Both the position numbers and the translations under genes were made by a program. The notes beneath the pieces are model-generated. The model was not told the DNA's origin and did not search any database. It was given only the letters and a program-made list of their open reading frames with translations. 64,000 nt of DNA from Novosphingobium indicum. Its GTDB lineage: Bacteria > Pseudomonadota > Alphaproteobacteria > Sphingomonadales > Sphingomonadaceae. The stretch spans positions 124,001 to 188,000 of the forward strand of contig NZ_BMLK01000007.1 of the NCBI RefSeq assembly GCF_014645195.1, given 5' to 3'. Numbering within the stretch: the stretch's first letter is position 1; each line of letters opens with the position of its first letter. Shown here piece after piece: positions 8,441 through 18,581 of this stretch.

Positions 8441-9634
8441 TCACGGCATTTCGATCGCGACGGCCGTGGCTTCACCGCCACCGATGCAGAGCGATGCCAC
8501 GCCCTTCTTCAGGCCCTTTTCCTTCATCGCGTTGATGAGGGTGACGATGATGCGGGTGCCCGAAGCGCCGATCGGGTGACCCAGCGCCGTCGCGCCGCCG
8601 TGGATGTTCACCTTGTCGTGCGGGATGCCGAGGTCCTTCATCGCGAACATCGCGACGCAGGCGAACGCCTCGTTGATCTCGAACAGATCGACGTCGGAGA
8701 GCTTCCAGCCCACCTTGTCCATCAGCTTGGTGATCGCACCGACCGGCGCGATGGTGAACTTGGCCGGCTCCTGTGCGTGGGCGGAAACGCCGACGACAGT
8801 GGCGATGGGCGTGAGGCCCTTGGCTTCGGCAACGCTCTTGCGGCTCAGCACCATGGCAGCAGCGCCGTCGGAGATCGAGCTGGAACTGGCGGCAGTGATC
8901 GTGCCGTCCTTGGCGAAAGCGGCGCGCAGGGTGCGGATCTTGTCCGGGTTGCCCTTGGGCGGCTGCTCGTCGGTGTCGACGACGACTTCGCCCTTGCGGG
9001 TCTTCACGGTGACGGGAACGACTTCATCCTTGAATGCGCCAGAGTTGATGGCGTCGACCGCGCGGCGCAGCGACTCGATGGCGTAGTCGTCCTGGCTTTC
9101 GCGGGTGAGCTGGTATTCGTCGGCGCTTACCTGCGCGAACGAGCCCATCGAGCCGCCTTCGTAGGCGTCTTCGAGGCCGTCGAGGAACATGTGATCGTAG
9201 AGCGTGTCGTGACCGGCGCGGGCGCCGCCGCGGTGCTTCTTCGAAAGGTACGGCGCGTTGGTCATCGACTCCATGCCGCCGGCAATGACGATGTCGAGCG
9301 AACCGGCCGCGAGCGCCTCGGCGCCCATGATCACTGTCTGCATGCCCGAGCCGCAGACCTTGTTGACGGTCGTGGCCTGGACCGACTTGGGCAGACCGGC
9401 CTTGAGCGCGGCCTGGCGGGCAGGGGCCTGGCCGAGGCCGGCGGGAAGCACGCAGCCCATGTAGATGCGCTCGATGTCGTCACCGGCGACTCCGGCGCGC
9501 TCGACAGCGGCCTTGACGGCGGTGGCGCCGAGGTCGGTCGCGGCGACTTCGGCGAAGGCGCCCTGGAGGCCGCCCATGGGCGTGCGGGCGTAGGAAAGAA
9601 TGACGATCGGGTCGGAAGCCGAAATCTGGGCCAT
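8441..9634 (-). CDS. Acetyl-CoA acetyltransferase (thiolase)
   Basis: A 397-residue biosynthetic-type thiolase. It condenses two acetyl-CoA to acetoacetyl-CoA, or runs in reverse in fatty acid and ketone catabolism. Active-site segments are VNKVCGSGMQTVIMGA (nucleophilic Cys near 92), GGMESMTNAPYL, NEAFACVAMFAM, GGATALGHPIGASGTRI (His) and SLCIGGGEATAVAIE (second Cys). The start ATG at 9634 (MAQISASDPIV) is chosen over an upstream frame extension because residue numbering then matches the family. No phbB or acyl-CoA dehydrogenase gene is adjacent, so the pathway is not set by context. Confidence 0.92.
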   Translation of the reverse strand: MAQISASDPIVILSYARTPMGGLQGAFAEVAATDLGATAVKAAVERAGVAGDDIERIYMGCVLPAGLGQAPARQAALKAGLPKSVQATTVNKVCGSGMQTVIMGAEALAAGSLDIVIAGGMESMTNAPYLSKKHRGGARAGHDTLYDHMFLDGLEDAYEGGSMGSFAQVSADEYQLTRESQDDYAIESLRRAVDAINSGAFKDEVVPVTVKTRKGEVVVDTDEQPPKGNPDKIRTLRAAFAKDGTITAASSSSISDGAAAMVLSRKSVAEAKGLTPIATVVGVSAHAQEPAKFTIAPVGAITKLMDKVGWKLSDVDLFEINEAFACVAMFAMKDLGIPHDKVNIHGGATALGHPIGASGTRIIVTLINAMKEKGLKKGVASLCIGGGEATAVAIEMP

Positions 9635-10113
9635 GGGGCGTGCCTTTCGAACTGGAAGATGTGACAGTTGTCGACCGGATAATGTTGCGATGCACCAAAT
9701 GCAATGACAGAAAAAGCGCCATCGCGGGGGCATCGCGCACCAGCATTGCGGCCGATCAGTGCCGGTGCGTCTCGCGCGGAAATACGACGATACCGCCTTT
9801 CACACCGCTGGCGGATACCGATCTTCTCGTTTCTACATGGGATCGGGGAGGTTCGATTGCCAGACCCGCGCCGCGCCCATTTCGCGCAATCTTTCGTAAC
9901 ATCGGGCGTCGCCAGGGCGTTGAAGCGCTTGCCGCCACCGAAAAGCAGGCGTTCCGGTACGGTCTTTTGTTGCATTGCAATGCGTAAGGGCGGATTAATC
10001 CACGCCGACACCTTGCGATGGTGCTGGTGCTGGCCTAAGAGCGCGCCCAACGACCGGGCGTGCCCCCCGTGGGACGAGTCCGGCAGCCGCACCCGGTATG
10101 AGGCCAGAGACCA
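9635..10113. other. 479-bp intergenic region upstream of nuoA
   Basis: No credible protein-coding gene is seen between the divergent thiolase and nuoA genes. Short open frames here have no family resemblance. The region should carry both promoters. The half next to nuoA is GC-rich. A T/A-richer stretch near 9960-10000 (TTTTGTTGCATTGCAATGCG) contains the 10-bp perfect palindrome GCATTGCAATGC, possibly a regulator site. Confidence 0.55.
10013..10041 (+). promoter_or_regulatory. Candidate promoter of the nuo operon
   Basis: TTGCGA at 10013-10018 and TAAGAG at 10036-10041 are separated by 17 bp, about 70 bp before nuoA. The -35 box is reasonable and the -10 box is weak. This is a candidate by position and spacing only. 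Confidence 0.3.
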
Positions 10114-10488
10114 TTGACTGATCTGTCACAATACCTGCCGATCCTGATATTTCTGGTGATCGCTCTTCTTCTCTCGGCAGTGATCGTGTTCCTGCCGATC
10201 GGCGTCGCCCACCTGACCGGCACGCATCAGCCCAACGCTGACAAGAACTCCGAATATGAATGCGGCTTCCCCGCGTTCGAGGATCCGCGCAGCCAGTTCG
10301 ACGTCCGCTTCTATCTGGTGGCGATCCTGTTCATCGTGTTCGACCTCGAAGCCGCGTTTCTGTTCCCCTGGGCCGTGTCGCTCGACATGACCGGCTGGGC
10401 CGGGTGGACAACGATGATGATTTTCCTCGGCGAACTGGCCATCGGCCTCGCCTATGCATGGAAGAAGGGAGCTCTGGACTGGGAATGA
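10114..10488 (+). CDS. nuoA: NADH-quinone oxidoreductase subunit A
   Basis: A 124-residue membrane subunit of complex I with three helices. The family-defining loop [20 protein letters not shown] is followed by [20 protein letters not shown], with the conserved acidic residues of helix two. It starts with TTG at 10114 (MTDLSQYLP). No in-frame ATG lies at a suitable distance and only a weak GAGG ribosome binding site precedes it, so initiation may be modest. The stop overlaps the nuoB start. It is the first gene of a 15 kb operon. Confidence 0.95.
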   Translation: MTDLSQYLPILIFLVIALLLSAVIVFLPIGVAHLTGTHQPNADKNSEYECGFPAFEDPRSQFDVRFYLVAILFIVFDLEAAFLFPWAVSLDMTGWAGWTTMMIFLGELAIGLAYAWKKGALDWE

Positions 10489-11042
10489 GCACTCTCGTGA
10501 ACTCAGCCGGACAGCCTCTGAATCAGGGCGGCGCGGTGACGCAGCCCGATCAGGCCTATTTCAACGACCTCAACCAGGAAGTGTCGGACAAGGGCTTCCT
10601 TGTCACCTCGACCGAGGAACTGTTCCAGTGGGCCCGCACCGGCTCGCTGTGGTGGATGACCTTCGGCCTCGCCTGCTGCGCGGTCGAGATGATCCACGTG
10701 AACATGCCGCGCTACGACATGGAGCGCTTCGGCGCTGCGCCGCGCGCGTCTCCGCGCCAGTCGGACGTGATGATCGTGGCCGGCACGCTGTGCAACAAGA
10801 TGGCCCCGGCGCTGCGCAAGGTCTACGACCAGATGTCGGAGCCCAAGTACGTCATCTCGATGGGCTCGTGCGCCAATGGTGGCGGGTACTACCACTACAG
10901 CTATTCGGTCGTGCGCGGCTGCGACCGCATCGTTCCGGTCGACATCTATGTGCCCGGCTGCCCGCCGACTGCCGAAGCGCTGCTCTACGGCGTGATGCAG
11001 CTGCAGCGGAAAATCCGCCGCATTGGTACGGTGGAGAGGTAA
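10485..11042 (+). CDS. nuoB: NADH-quinone oxidoreductase subunit B
   Basis: A 185-residue peripheral-arm subunit that binds terminal cluster N2 next to the quinone site. Cluster ligands are visible in [14 protein letters not shown] and [11 protein letters not shown]. The conserved [21 protein letters not shown] stretch is intact. The start ATG 10485 overlaps the nuoA stop (ATGA), and the N-terminal 40 residues ([15 protein letters not shown]) are a typical variable extension. The gene is 6 bp upstream of nuoC. Confidence 0.96.
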   Translation: MSTLVNSAGQPLNQGGAVTQPDQAYFNDLNQEVSDKGFLVTSTEELFQWARTGSLWWMTFGLACCAVEMIHVNMPRYDMERFGAAPRASPRQSDVMIVAGTLCNKMAPALRKVYDQMSEPKYVISMGSCANGGGYYHYSYSVVRGCDRIVPVDIYVPGCPPTAEALLYGVMQLQRKIRRIGTVER

Positions 11043-11048
11043 GTCCTG

Positions 11049-11921
11049 ATGGCTGTTCTGCATTCCGCACCGAAGTACGCGTCGAACGAAGGCGTCATCG
11101 AGACGCTGACCGGCGCACTCGGCCCCATGCTGCTTGCCGCGAGGGAAGAGCATGGCGAGATCGTGCTCACCATCGTGCGCGACCGGATCGAGGACGCGCT
11201 GCGCCTGCTGCGCGACGAGCACGGCTACCAGCAGCTCATGGAAATGGCGGGTGTCGACTATCCGTCGCGGCCCGAGCGCTTCGAAGTCGTCTACATGCTG
11301 CTCTCGCTGACGAAGAACCATCGCCTGCTGGTGAAGGTGAACGCGTCCGAAAGCACGCCGGTGCCGACCGCGACCACGCTGTGGTACAACGCGGGCTGGC
11401 TAGAGCGTGAAGTGTTCGACATGTACGGCGTGATCTTCTCGGGCAATCCGGACCTGCGCCGCATCCTCACCGATTACGGTTTCGAGGGGCACCCGCAGCG
11501 CAAGGACTTCCCGCTCACCGGCTATCAGGAACTGCGCTATTCCGAAGAGGACAAGCGCGTCGTCTACGAGCCGGTGCAGCTTGCGCAGGATTTCCGCAGC
11601 TTCGACTTCATGAGCCCTTGGGAAGGCGCCGACTACGTGCTTCCGGGCGACGAGAAGGCCGCCAAGCAGCCCGCGCCGCCGCCGGTTGCCGAGCCCAAGA
11701 CCACTGAGAAGAAGGGTGACAGCGGCGCCGGCGAGCCGACCAACGGCAAGGCCGAGGAAAAGGTTTCCGCGCCGCCGCCTGACCAGAAGGTGACGGGCGA
11801 GAACGAGAAGGACGCGCCGAAGCCGACCGAGAACCGGCCCGACAAGGCCGCGCGCGAACAGACGGCTCAGGACACCAAGGGCGCGACCGAACCCAAGGAC
11901 TCCAAGGAGGACGGCAAATGA
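11049..11921 (+). CDS. nuoC: NADH-quinone oxidoreductase subunit C with long charged tail
   Basis: A 290-residue protein. Residues 1-200 are the 30-kDa subunit core of complex I, including [18 protein letters not shown] and the signature [15 protein letters not shown] followed by [18 protein letters not shown]. Residues about 201-290 form a low-complexity tail rich in Lys, Glu, Pro, Ala and Thr that common NuoC proteins (about 200 residues) lack. The tail is probably disordered. It is separate from nuoD here, not fused as in E. coli. The stop overlaps the nuoD start by 4 bp. Confidence 0.95.
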   Translation: MAVLHSAPKYASNEGVIETLTGALGPMLLAAREEHGEIVLTIVRDRIEDALRLLRDEHGYQQLMEMAGVDYPSRPERFEVVYMLLSLTKNHRLLVKVNASESTPVPTATTLWYNAGWLEREVFDMYGVIFSGNPDLRRILTDYGFEGHPQRKDFPLTGYQELRYSEEDKRVVYEPVQLAQDFRSFDFMSPWEGADYVLPGDEKAAKQPAPPPVAEPKTTEKKGDSGAGEPTNGKAEEKVSAPPPDQKVTGENEKDAPKPTENRPDKAAREQTAQDTKGATEPKDSKEDGK

Positions 11922-13129
11922 GCATGCAGCTCGAACAGTCCCCCACCACCGAGGGCGAGATCGTCACCAACTACACGATCAACTTCGGTCCCCAGCACCC
12001 GGCGGCACACGGCGTGCTGCGCATGGTCATGGAGCTTGACGGCGAAGTGATCGAGCGCATCGATCCGCATGTCGGCCTGCTGCACCGCGGCACCGAAAAG
12101 CTGATCGAGCACAAGACCTACCTTCAGGCGCTGCCGTATTTCGACCGGCTTGACTACTGCTCGCCGCTGGCGATGGAATACAGCTACGTTCTCGCCATCG
12201 AGAAGATGCTGAACCTCGAAGTGCCGCTGCGGGCCCAGTACCTGCGCGTGCTGTTCGCCGAGCTGACCCGCATCTGCAACCACATGCTCAACATCGGCAG
12301 CCACGTCATGGACGTGGGCGCGATGACGCCGAACCTGTGGCTGTTCGAAATCCGCGAGGACTGCCTCAACTTCTTCGAGCGCGCTTCGGGCGCCCGCATG
12401 CACTCGGCCTGGTTCCGTCCCGGCGGCGTGCATCAGGACGTGCCGCTCAAGCTGCTGGCGGACATCGCCGAGTGGCTCGACACGCGCCTGCCGACGCTGT
12501 TCGAGGACGCAATGAGCCTCGTCGTCGACAACCGCATCTTCAAGCAGCGCAATGTCGACATCGCGGTCGTGTCGCGCGATGACGCGATTGCCTGGGGCTT
12601 CTCGGGCCCGATGATCCGCGCCGCGGGCATTCCCTGGGATATCCGCAAGAGCCAGCCCTACGACGTCTATGACCGCATGGACTTCGAAATTCCGGTTGGC
12701 ACCAACTCCGACTGCTATGACCGCATGATGGTCCGCGTCGAGGAAGTGCGCCAGTCCGCGAAGATCATGAAGCAGTGTCTGGCGGAAATGCCCGAAGGGC
12801 CGATCAGCTCCGAAGACCGCAAGGTCGTGCCGCCCAAGCGCGCCGAGATGAAGAGCTCGATGGAATCGCTGATCCACCACTTCAAGCTCTACACCGAAGG
12901 CTTTCACGTCCCGGCGGGCGAAGTCTACGTTGCGACCGAAAGCCCCAAGGGCGAATTCGGCGTCTATCTCGTCTCGGACGGCTCCAACAAGCCGTACCGC
13001 TGCAAGATCCGTCCGACCGCGTTTTCGCACCTGCAGGCGATGGACTTCATGTCCAAGGGCCACATGCTGCCCGACGCGACGGCCATTCTCGGCGCGATCG
13101 ACGCCGTTTTCGGGGAGTGCGACCGGTGA
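11918..13129 (+). CDS. nuoD: NADH-quinone oxidoreductase subunit D
   Basis: A 403-residue 49-kDa subunit that forms the quinone-binding cavity with NuoB. Signatures are [50 protein letters not shown] (the quinone-region Tyr/His segments) and the C-terminal DPVF-like [17 protein letters not shown] 11918 is used; ATG 11924 is a possible alternative. The stop overlaps the GTG of the following small ORF. Confidence 0.96.
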   Translation: MSMQLEQSPTTEGEIVTNYTINFGPQHPAAHGVLRMVMELDGEVIERIDPHVGLLHRGTEKLIEHKTYLQALPYFDRLDYCSPLAMEYSYVLAIEKMLNLEVPLRAQYLRVLFAELTRICNHMLNIGSHVMDVGAMTPNLWLFEIREDCLNFFERASGARMHSAWFRPGGVHQDVPLKLLADIAEWLDTRLPTLFEDAMSLVVDNRIFKQRNVDIAVVSRDDAIAWGFSGPMIRAAGIPWDIRKSQPYDVYDRMDFEIPVGTNSDCYDRMMVRVEEVRQSAKIMKQCLAEMPEGPISSEDRKVVPPKRAEMKSSMESLIHHFKLYTEGFHVPAGEVYVATESPKGEFGVYLVSDGSNKPYRCKIRPTAFSHLQAMDFMSKGHMLPDATAILGAIDAVFGECDR

Positions 13130-13326
13130 AACTGAGCAGCATCGAAATGATCCGCGTATGGGCGGCCGCGACCGGCCTGTTCCTCGTCGCGCTGTACTTC
13201 GGCGTGATCTCGACGGGTACCGAGCCTTCGCCGCTCATTGCGATGCTGGCGACCGCCATCGCCGGTTTCGAAATTTTCTTTTTCGGCCAGGATCAGTGGC
13301 TGAAGCGCAGAGGTAAGCATGGCTGA
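13126..13326 (+). CDS. Small single-TM protein encoded between nuoD and nuoE
   Basis: A 66-residue ORF with GTG at 13126 overlapping the nuoD stop (GTGA), and a stop at 13326 that overlaps the nuoE start at 13319. The sequence [20 protein letters not shown] begins a hydrophobic stretch at residues about 10-30. A second hydrophobic stretch around 38-54 ([18 protein letters not shown]) follows, with a basic tail [11 protein letters not shown]. The tight overlaps on both sides and the membrane-protein composition argue that it is a real, translationally coupled gene. I do not recognise a family. It may be an accessory or assembly subunit of complex I in this lineage, which is inference from position alone. 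Confidence 0.7.
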   Translation: MKLSSIEMIRVWAAATGLFLVALYFGVISTGTEPSPLIAMLATAIAGFEIFFFGQDQWLKRRGKHG

Positions 13327-13987
13327 CCGCTATATCGAACCCGATACGCCCGAGCTGCGGGCGCGTTGGGGCAATTTTGCCTGGACCGACGAGAACGCCG
13401 CCAAGGCGAAGGACATCGTCGCGCGCTATCCCGAAGGGCGTCAGCGCTCTGCGGTGATGCCGCTGCTCGACCTTGCCCAGCGCCAGGTCGGGGCTGAAGA
13501 GAACACGCAAGGCTGGCTGCCGATCCCGGTGATGGAATATGTCGCGGACTATCTCGACATGCCGATCATCCGCGTGGTCGAGGTCGCGACCTTCTACACG
13601 ATGTACAACGTCGCCCCGATCGGCCGTTTCCATGTGCAGGTCTGCGGCACGACGCCGTGCATGCTGCGCGGTTCGGACGACATCATCGAAGCCTGCAAGA
13701 AGCGCGGGATGAAGAAGGGCCACACCACCGGGGACGGCCTCTGGTCGTTCACCGAAGTGGAGTGCATGGGCAACTGCGCCTCGGCGCCGATGGTGCAGAT
13801 CAACGACGACAACTACGAGGACCTCACGCCCGAGCGCCTCGATACTGTGCTCGATGCGTTGGCCAGGGGCGAGACGCCCAAGGCCGGCACGCAGGAGCCG
13901 GGCCGTCACACGGTGGAGCCTTCGGGCGGGCCGTCCTCGCTGACTGCGATGGTCGGCGAGAACCACGATTATCGAGGGGAGTGGTGA
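13319..13987 (+). CDS. nuoE: NADH-quinone oxidoreductase subunit E
   Basis: A 222-residue 24-kDa subunit carrying the 2Fe-2S cluster N1a in the NADH-oxidising module. Ligands are in CGTTPCMLRG and VECMGNCASAPMVQIND. The core is thioredoxin-like, with an N-terminal helical part (LPLLDLAQRQVG, PIPVMEYVADYL). The C-terminal 40 residues (GETPKAGTQEPGRHTVEPSG) are a variable extension. After the stop comes a 130-bp gap filled by a palindromic repeat before nuoF. Confidence 0.96.
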   Translation: MADRYIEPDTPELRARWGNFAWTDENAAKAKDIVARYPEGRQRSAVMPLLDLAQRQVGAEENTQGWLPIPVMEYVADYLDMPIIRVVEVATFYTMYNVAPIGRFHVQVCGTTPCMLRGSDDIIEACKKRGMKKGHTTGDGLWSFTEVECMGNCASAPMVQINDDNYEDLTPERLDTVLDALARGETPKAGTQEPGRHTVEPSGGPSSLTAMVGENHDYRGEW

Positions 13988-14016
13988 TGACTTCCATGTC
14001 TGCCCCCCATTTCTTC

Positions 14017-14100
14017 GTCATTGCGAGGAGCGAAGCGACGCGGCAATCCAGAGCGTCGCGCGCCATCGCCCTGGATTGCTTCGCTACGCTCGCAATGACG
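14017..14100. repeat. Palindromic interspersed repeat in the nuoE-nuoF gap
   Basis: Two inverted arms, CGTCATTGCGAGGAGCGAAG and its near-complement CTTCGCTACGCTCGCAATGACG, flank a GC-rich centre and would fold into a long hairpin in RNA. In one frame it reads like the well-known VIASVAKQS translated repeat that recurs in many proteobacterial genomes. It lies inside an operon, so it is transcribed. An ATG at 13987-13989 followed by a short frame through the element is not regarded as a gene. Confidence 0.8.
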
Positions 14101-14117
14101 AGCGGGGAGTTTGAACT

Positions 14118-15428
14118 GTGAGCTTGCAGGACAAGGACCGCATCTTCACCAACGTCTACGGCTATCAGTCGTGGCACCTGAAGGATGCGCAGGCGCGCGG
14201 CGCCTGGGACAACACCAAGGATATCCTTGCCAAGGGCAGGGAAGCCATCATCGAGGAAATCAAGGCGTCGGGCCTGCGTGGCCGTGGCGGCGCGGGCTTC
14301 CCGACCGGCATGAAATGGTCCTTCATGCCAAAGCAGCCGCCGACGGATCACAACGGCAATCCCAAGCCGAGCTTCCTCGTCATCAACGCCGACGAATCCG
14401 AGCCGGGCTCGTGCAAGGACCGCGAGATCATCCGCCACGATCCGCACATCCTGCTCGAAGGCGCGCTGGTTGCCGGTTTCGCAATGGGCGCGCGGGCTGC
14501 CTATATCTACATCCGCGGCGAATACATCCGCGAGGCGGAGACGCTCTTCGCCGCGCGCGATGAAGCTTACGCAGCCGGCCTGCTGGGCAAGAACGCCTGC
14601 GGTTCGGGCTACGACCTCGACGTCTTCGTCCATCGCGGCGCGGGCGCCTACATCTGCGGCGAAGAAACCGCGATGATCGAGAGCCTCGAAGGCAAGAAGG
14701 GCCAGCCCCGCCTCAAGCCGCCGTTCCCGGCCGGCGCGGGCCTCTATGGCTGCCCGACCACGGTCAACAACGTCGAATCGATCGCCGTTGCGCCCACCAT
14801 CATGCGGCGCGGCGCGGCGTGGTTCTCCAGCTTCGGCCGCGAGAACAACAAGGGTGTGAAGCTCTTCCAGGTCTCCGGCCACGTGAACAAGCCGTGCGTC
14901 GTGGAAGAGGAAATGGGCATCCCCTTCAGCGAGCTGATCGAAAAGCACTGCGGCGGTATTCGCGGCGGCAAGGACAACCTGCTGGCGGTGATCCCCGGCG
15001 GTTCCTCGGTCCCGCTGGTTCCGGCAGAGCAGATATGGGACGCGCCGATGGACTTCGACGGCCTCAAGGCGCTGGGCTCCGGCCTCGGCACTGCCGCCGT
15101 GATCGTCATGGACAAGTCCACCGACATCGTGCGCGCCATTTCGCGCCTGTCCTACTTCTACAAGCACGAGAGCTGCGGCCAGTGCACGCCGTGCCGCGAA
15201 GGCACGGGCTGGATGTGGCGCGTGATGGAGCGCCTGCGCACCGGCGAAGCGGCGGTCGAGGAAATCGACATGCTGCAGCAGGTCACCAAGCAGGTCGAAG
15301 GCCACACCATCTGCGCGCTGGGCGACGCTGCCGCCTGGCCGATCCAGGGCCTCATCCGCCACTTCCGTCCCGAGATCGAGCGCCGGATCGAAGAGCGTCT
15401 CGGCTCGCTGCAACAGGCTGCCGAATAA
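14118..15428 (+). CDS. nuoF: NADH-quinone oxidoreductase subunit F (NADH-binding)
   Basis: A 436-residue 51-kDa subunit with the FMN, NADH and N3 cluster sites. [16 protein letters not shown] (about 55-70) is the nucleotide-binding glycine-rich region. [15 protein letters not shown] and [13 protein letters not shown] follow. [17 protein letters not shown] with [13 protein letters not shown] gives the four Cys of the 4Fe-4S cluster. The GTG start at 14118 has GGGGAG about 8 bases upstream, at the edge of the palindromic repeat. The stop overlaps the nuoG start. Confidence 0.97.
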   Translation: MSLQDKDRIFTNVYGYQSWHLKDAQARGAWDNTKDILAKGREAIIEEIKASGLRGRGGAGFPTGMKWSFMPKQPPTDHNGNPKPSFLVINADESEPGSCKDREIIRHDPHILLEGALVAGFAMGARAAYIYIRGEYIREAETLFAARDEAYAAGLLGKNACGSGYDLDVFVHRGAGAYICGEETAMIESLEGKKGQPRLKPPFPAGAGLYGCPTTVNNVESIAVAPTIMRRGAAWFSSFGRENNKGVKLFQVSGHVNKPCVVEEEMGIPFSELIEKHCGGIRGGKDNLLAVIPGGSSVPLVPAEQIWDAPMDFDGLKALGSGLGTAAVIVMDKSTDIVRAISRLSYFYKHESCGQCTPCREGTGWMWRVMERLRTGEAAVEEIDMLQQVTKQVEGHTICALGDAAAWPIQGLIRHFRPEIERRIEERLGSLQQAAE

Positions 15429-17446
15429 TGCCAAAGGTCAAAGTCGACGGCGTCGAACTCGACGTCCCCAACGGCGCAACCGTGCTGCAGGCCTGCGAAC
15501 TGGCCGGCAAGGAAATCCCGCGCTTCTGCTATCACGAGCGGCTGTCGATCGCCGGCAACTGCCGCATGTGTCTGGTCGAGGTGAAGCCCGGACCGCCCAA
15601 GCCGCAGGCCTCCTGCGCGCTCCCGGCGACCGAGGGCCAGGAAATCCGCACCGACAGCGAAATGGTCAAGAAGGCCCGCGAAGGGGTGATGGAGTTCCTG
15701 CTCATCAACCACCCGCTCGACTGCCCGATCTGCGACCAGGGCGGCGAATGCGACCTGCAGGACCAGTCGGTGGCCTATGGCCGCGGCGGCTCGCGCTATC
15801 ACGAGAACAAGCGCGCGGTCACCGAGAAGTACATGGGCCCGCTCATCAAGACGACGATGACGCGCTGCATCCACTGCACCCGCTGCGTGCGTTTCTCCGA
15901 AGAGATCGCTGGCGTCGACGAGATCGGCGCGCTCTATCGCGGCGAGAACATGCAGATCACCACGTATCTCGAGCATGCCGCCAAGCACGAGATGTCGGCC
16001 AATGTGATCGATCTCTGCCCGGTCGGCGCGCTGACCTCGCGGCCCTATGCCTACGAGGCGCGGCCCTGGGAGCTGAAGAAAACGCTCGGCATCGACGTGT
16101 CCGACGCGATCGGCTCGAACATCCGCATCGACAGCCGCGGCCGCGAAGTCCTGCGCGTGCTCCCGCGCGTCAACGACGACGTCAACGAGGAGTGGATCAG
16201 CGACAAGGCGCGCTACATGGTCGATGGCCTTGTGAAGCGCCGTCTCGACAAGCCCTACCTGCGCCGCGACGGCAAGCTCGTCCCCGCAAGCTGGAACGAG
16301 GCTTTCGAAGCCATCGCAACGCTGAACCCCGGCAAGTCGATTGCCGCCGTGGCCGGCGACATGCTCGATTGCGAAACGATGTTTGCCGCCAAGAAGCTGG
16401 TCGGTGCGCTCGGTTCGGACCTGCTCGAAGGCCGCCAGACCGGCATGGACTACGACACGTCGAGCCTGGCCGCAGTGAACTTCAACACCACGCTCAACGG
16501 CATCGAGAGCGCTGATGCGATCCTGATCGTCGGCAGCAACGTGCGCGCCGAGGCGCCGCTGGTGAACGTCCGCCTGCGCAAGGCGGTGAAGCGCGGCGCC
16601 AAGGTCTTCCTGATTGGTCCCGAGTGGGACACCACCTTCGGCGGCGAGTTCCTCGGCGACGATCTTTCGAAGATCGGCGACCTGCCGAACCACGTTTGGG
16701 AAACGATCCGCGATGCCAAGCGTCCGGCGATCATCGTCGGCGGGGCAGGGCTGGGCCGTGGCGGTCTCGAGGCCGCGCTTTCGGTCGGCGAGCAGATCGG
16801 CATCGTGCGCGAGCTGGAAGACGGCACCACGTGGAACGGCTTCAACGTCCTGCACATGGCGGCAAGCCGCATGGGCGGGCTGATGCTGGGCTATGCGCAA
16901 AAGGGCGGCCTGGCGGATATCGTCGCGGCCAAGCCCAAGGTGCTGCTCTCGCTCGGCGCCGATGAAGTGGACTACACACGGTTTGCCGACTCGATGATCG
17001 TCTACATCGGCCATCACGGCGACAAGGGCGCCCATGCCGCCGACGTCATCCTGCCGGCCGCGGCCTACACCGAGAAGGCGGGCACTTACGTCAACACCGA
17101 AGGCCGCGTGCAGCTGTCCGACAAGGCGGTGTTCGCGCCGGGTGACGCGCGCGAGGACTGGACGATCCTGCGGGCGCTCGCCGATGCCTTCGGCGTCGAG
17201 CTGGGCTTCGACAGCTTCGAGGAATTGCGCGCCGCGATGATTTCCGAGGTTCCGGCCCTTGGCAGCGAAGGCCTGGCGGACTACGGGAGCGACCTGCCAG
17301 CCGGCGGCGGTTCCGCATCCGGCCAGATCGCCTACCCGGTCAAGGACTTCTACATGACCAATCCCATCGCTCGCGCCAGTGCGACCATGCAGCGCTGCTC
17401 GGCAGAACTGCTGCACGGCGAGGAGATTGCGGAGGCCGCGGAATGA
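15428..17446 (+). CDS. nuoG: NADH-quinone oxidoreductase subunit G
   Basis: A 672-residue 75-kDa subunit. The N-terminal ferredoxin-like region has 2Fe-2S ligands in [18 protein letters not shown], a His-Cys ligated cluster in [19 protein letters not shown], and 4Fe-4S ligands in [15 protein letters not shown] with a later Cys in [15 protein letters not shown]. The rest is a molybdopterin-oxidoreductase-like domain that has lost cofactor binding in complex I. A later segment, [22 protein letters not shown], fits this domain. ATG 15428 overlaps the nuoF stop; any longer upstream reading frame lies on the nuoF coding sequence and is not used. Confidence 0.96.
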   Translation: MPKVKVDGVELDVPNGATVLQACELAGKEIPRFCYHERLSIAGNCRMCLVEVKPGPPKPQASCALPATEGQEIRTDSEMVKKAREGVMEFLLINHPLDCPICDQGGECDLQDQSVAYGRGGSRYHENKRAVTEKYMGPLIKTTMTRCIHCTRCVRFSEEIAGVDEIGALYRGENMQITTYLEHAAKHEMSANVIDLCPVGALTSRPYAYEARPWELKKTLGIDVSDAIGSNIRIDSRGREVLRVLPRVNDDVNEEWISDKARYMVDGLVKRRLDKPYLRRDGKLVPASWNEAFEAIATLNPGKSIAAVAGDMLDCETMFAAKKLVGALGSDLLEGRQTGMDYDTSSLAAVNFNTTLNGIESADAILIVGSNVRAEAPLVNVRLRKAVKRGAKVFLIGPEWDTTFGGEFLGDDLSKIGDLPNHVWETIRDAKRPAIIVGGAGLGRGGLEAALSVGEQIGIVRELEDGTTWNGFNVLHMAASRMGGLMLGYAQKGGLADIVAAKPKVLLSLGADEVDYTRFADSMIVYIGHHGDKGAHAADVILPAAAYTEKAGTYVNTEGRVQLSDKAVFAPGDAREDWTILRALADAFGVELGFDSFEELRAAMISEVPALGSEGLADYGSDLPAGGGSASGQIAYPVKDFYMTNPIARASATMQRCSAELLHGEEIAEAAE

Positions 17447-17460
17447 TGCTTGCACAACAT

Positions 17461-17525
17461 CCGCTCGCCCTGAGCCTTTCGAAGGGCGTTGGCGCGTCGG
17501 GCTTCTACAAGCTCAGCCTGAGCGG
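17461..17525. repeat. Degenerate palindromic repeat in the nuoG-nuoH gap
   Basis: Inverted arms CCGCTCGCCCTGAGCCTTTC and AAGCTCAGCCTGAGCGG flank a short GC-rich centre. It belongs to the same CTGAGCTTGTCGAAG-type family as the elements at 20021-20089 and 47196-47278. The right arm provides the GAGCGGGGAG sequence just upstream of the nuoH GTG, so the repeat may have supplied the ribosome binding site. Confidence 0.7.
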
Positions 17526-17537
17526 GGAGAAGATCCA

Positions 17538-18581
17538 GTGACCGCCTTCTTCCAATCTCTCGGCATGTCCTATGACTGGGCGTGGTTCGTCGCGACGGTC
17601 TGCGGTATCCTGCTGATCGCGCTGCCGCTGATGCTGGTGGTTGCGATGACCATCTACGCTGACCGCAAGATCTGGGCCGCCATGGCGCTGCGCCGCGGTC
17701 CGAACGTGGTCGGCCCGTTCGGTCTGCTCCAGTCCTTCGCGGACGGCCTCAAGGTCTTCCTGCAGGAAACCATCATCCCCTCGGCCGCGAACAAGGGCAT
17801 CTTCCTGATCGCGCCGGTCGTGACCTTCACCGTCGCGCTGCTTGCCTGGGCGGTGATCCCGTTCAATTCAGGCGCGGTGCTGGCGGACATCAACGTCGGC
17901 CTGCTCTACGTGCTCGCGATCAGTTCGCTGGGTGTCTACGGCACGATCATGGCGGGCTGGGCTTCGAACTCGAAGTACCCGTTCTTCTCCGCGATGCGCG
18001 CTTCGGCGCAGATGATTTCCTATGAAGTCTCGATTGGTTTCATTCTGATCTGCGTGGTCCTGTGGGCCGGCACGTTCAACATGAACGACATCGTCAAGGC
18101 GCAGCAAGGTCATCTCTGGATCCTGAACGGCTTCGTGTTCAATCCGCTGCTGTTTCCGATGTGGGTGATGTTCCTCATCTCCTCGCTGGCCGAGACGCAG
18201 CGCGCGCCGTTCGACCTTACCGAGGCGGAATCCGAGCTCGTCGCCGGGTATCAGACTGAATATTCGTCGATGGCCTTCGCCGCCTACTGGCTCGGCGAAT
18301 ACGCCAACGTACTGCTGATGTGCGCGCTCAACGCGACGCTGTTCTTCGGTGGCTGGCTGCCCCCGCTCGACATCCCGGTTCTGTACCTCGTGCCCGGCTT
18401 CGTCTGGTTCCTGCTCAAGGTGCTGTTCTTCTTCTTCGTCTTCTCCTGGGTGAAGGCGACCGTCCCGCGCTACCGCTACGACCAGCTGATGCGTCTGGGT
18501 TGGAAAGTCTTCCTGCCCGTATCGCTTGGCTTCGTCGTGGTGGTCTCGGGCTACCTGATGCTTACGAGGTATGCAGTATGA
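17538..18581 (+). CDS. nuoH: NADH-quinone oxidoreductase subunit H
   Basis: A 347-residue membrane subunit at the junction of the two arms of complex I, with eight or nine helices. Signatures are [22 protein letters not shown] near residue 40 and [27 protein letters not shown] near 220, the acidic loop facing the quinone channel. The GTG at 17538 follows GGGGAGAAG. An open frame further upstream runs through the repeat and nuoG and is rejected. The stop overlaps the nuoI start. Confidence 0.96.
   Translation: MTAFFQSLGMSYDWAWFVATVCGILLIALPLMLVVAMTIYADRKIWAAMALRRGPNVVGPFGLLQSFADGLKVFLQETIIPSAANKGIFLIAPVVTFTVALLAWAVIPFNSGAVLADINVGLLYVLAISSLGVYGTIMAGWASNSKYPFFSAMRASAQMISYEVSIGFILICVVLWAGTFNMNDIVKAQQGHLWILNGFVFNPLLFPMWVMFLISSLAETQRAPFDLTEAESELVAGYQTEYSSMAFAAYWLGEYANVLLMCALNATLFFGGWLPPLDIPVLYLVPGFVWFLLKVLFFFFVFSWVKATVPRYRYDQLMRLGWKVFLPVSLGFVVVVSGYLMLTRYAV

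Noticed and set aside
9756..10092. Short open frames between the thiolase and nuoA genes
   Set aside because: They lack homology-like features and ribosome binding sites. The region is better read as promoter DNA.
14017..14100. Possible CRISPR or attenuator in the nuoE-nuoF gap
   Set aside because: Only a single palindrome without repeated spacers, and no T run after the stem. It fits a dispersed palindromic element.
13824..15434. 536-codon minus-strand open frame over nuoE/nuoF
   Set aside because: It is a mirror of nuoF caused by high GC at third positions. The encoded sequence has no family features, and part of it is the translated VIASVAKQS repeat.
15158..17455. 765-codon minus-strand open frame over nuoG
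   Set aside because: It lies wholly opposite a clearly conserved complex I gene, and its composition (Arg, His, Asp, Val rich) is that of antisense GC-rich reading.
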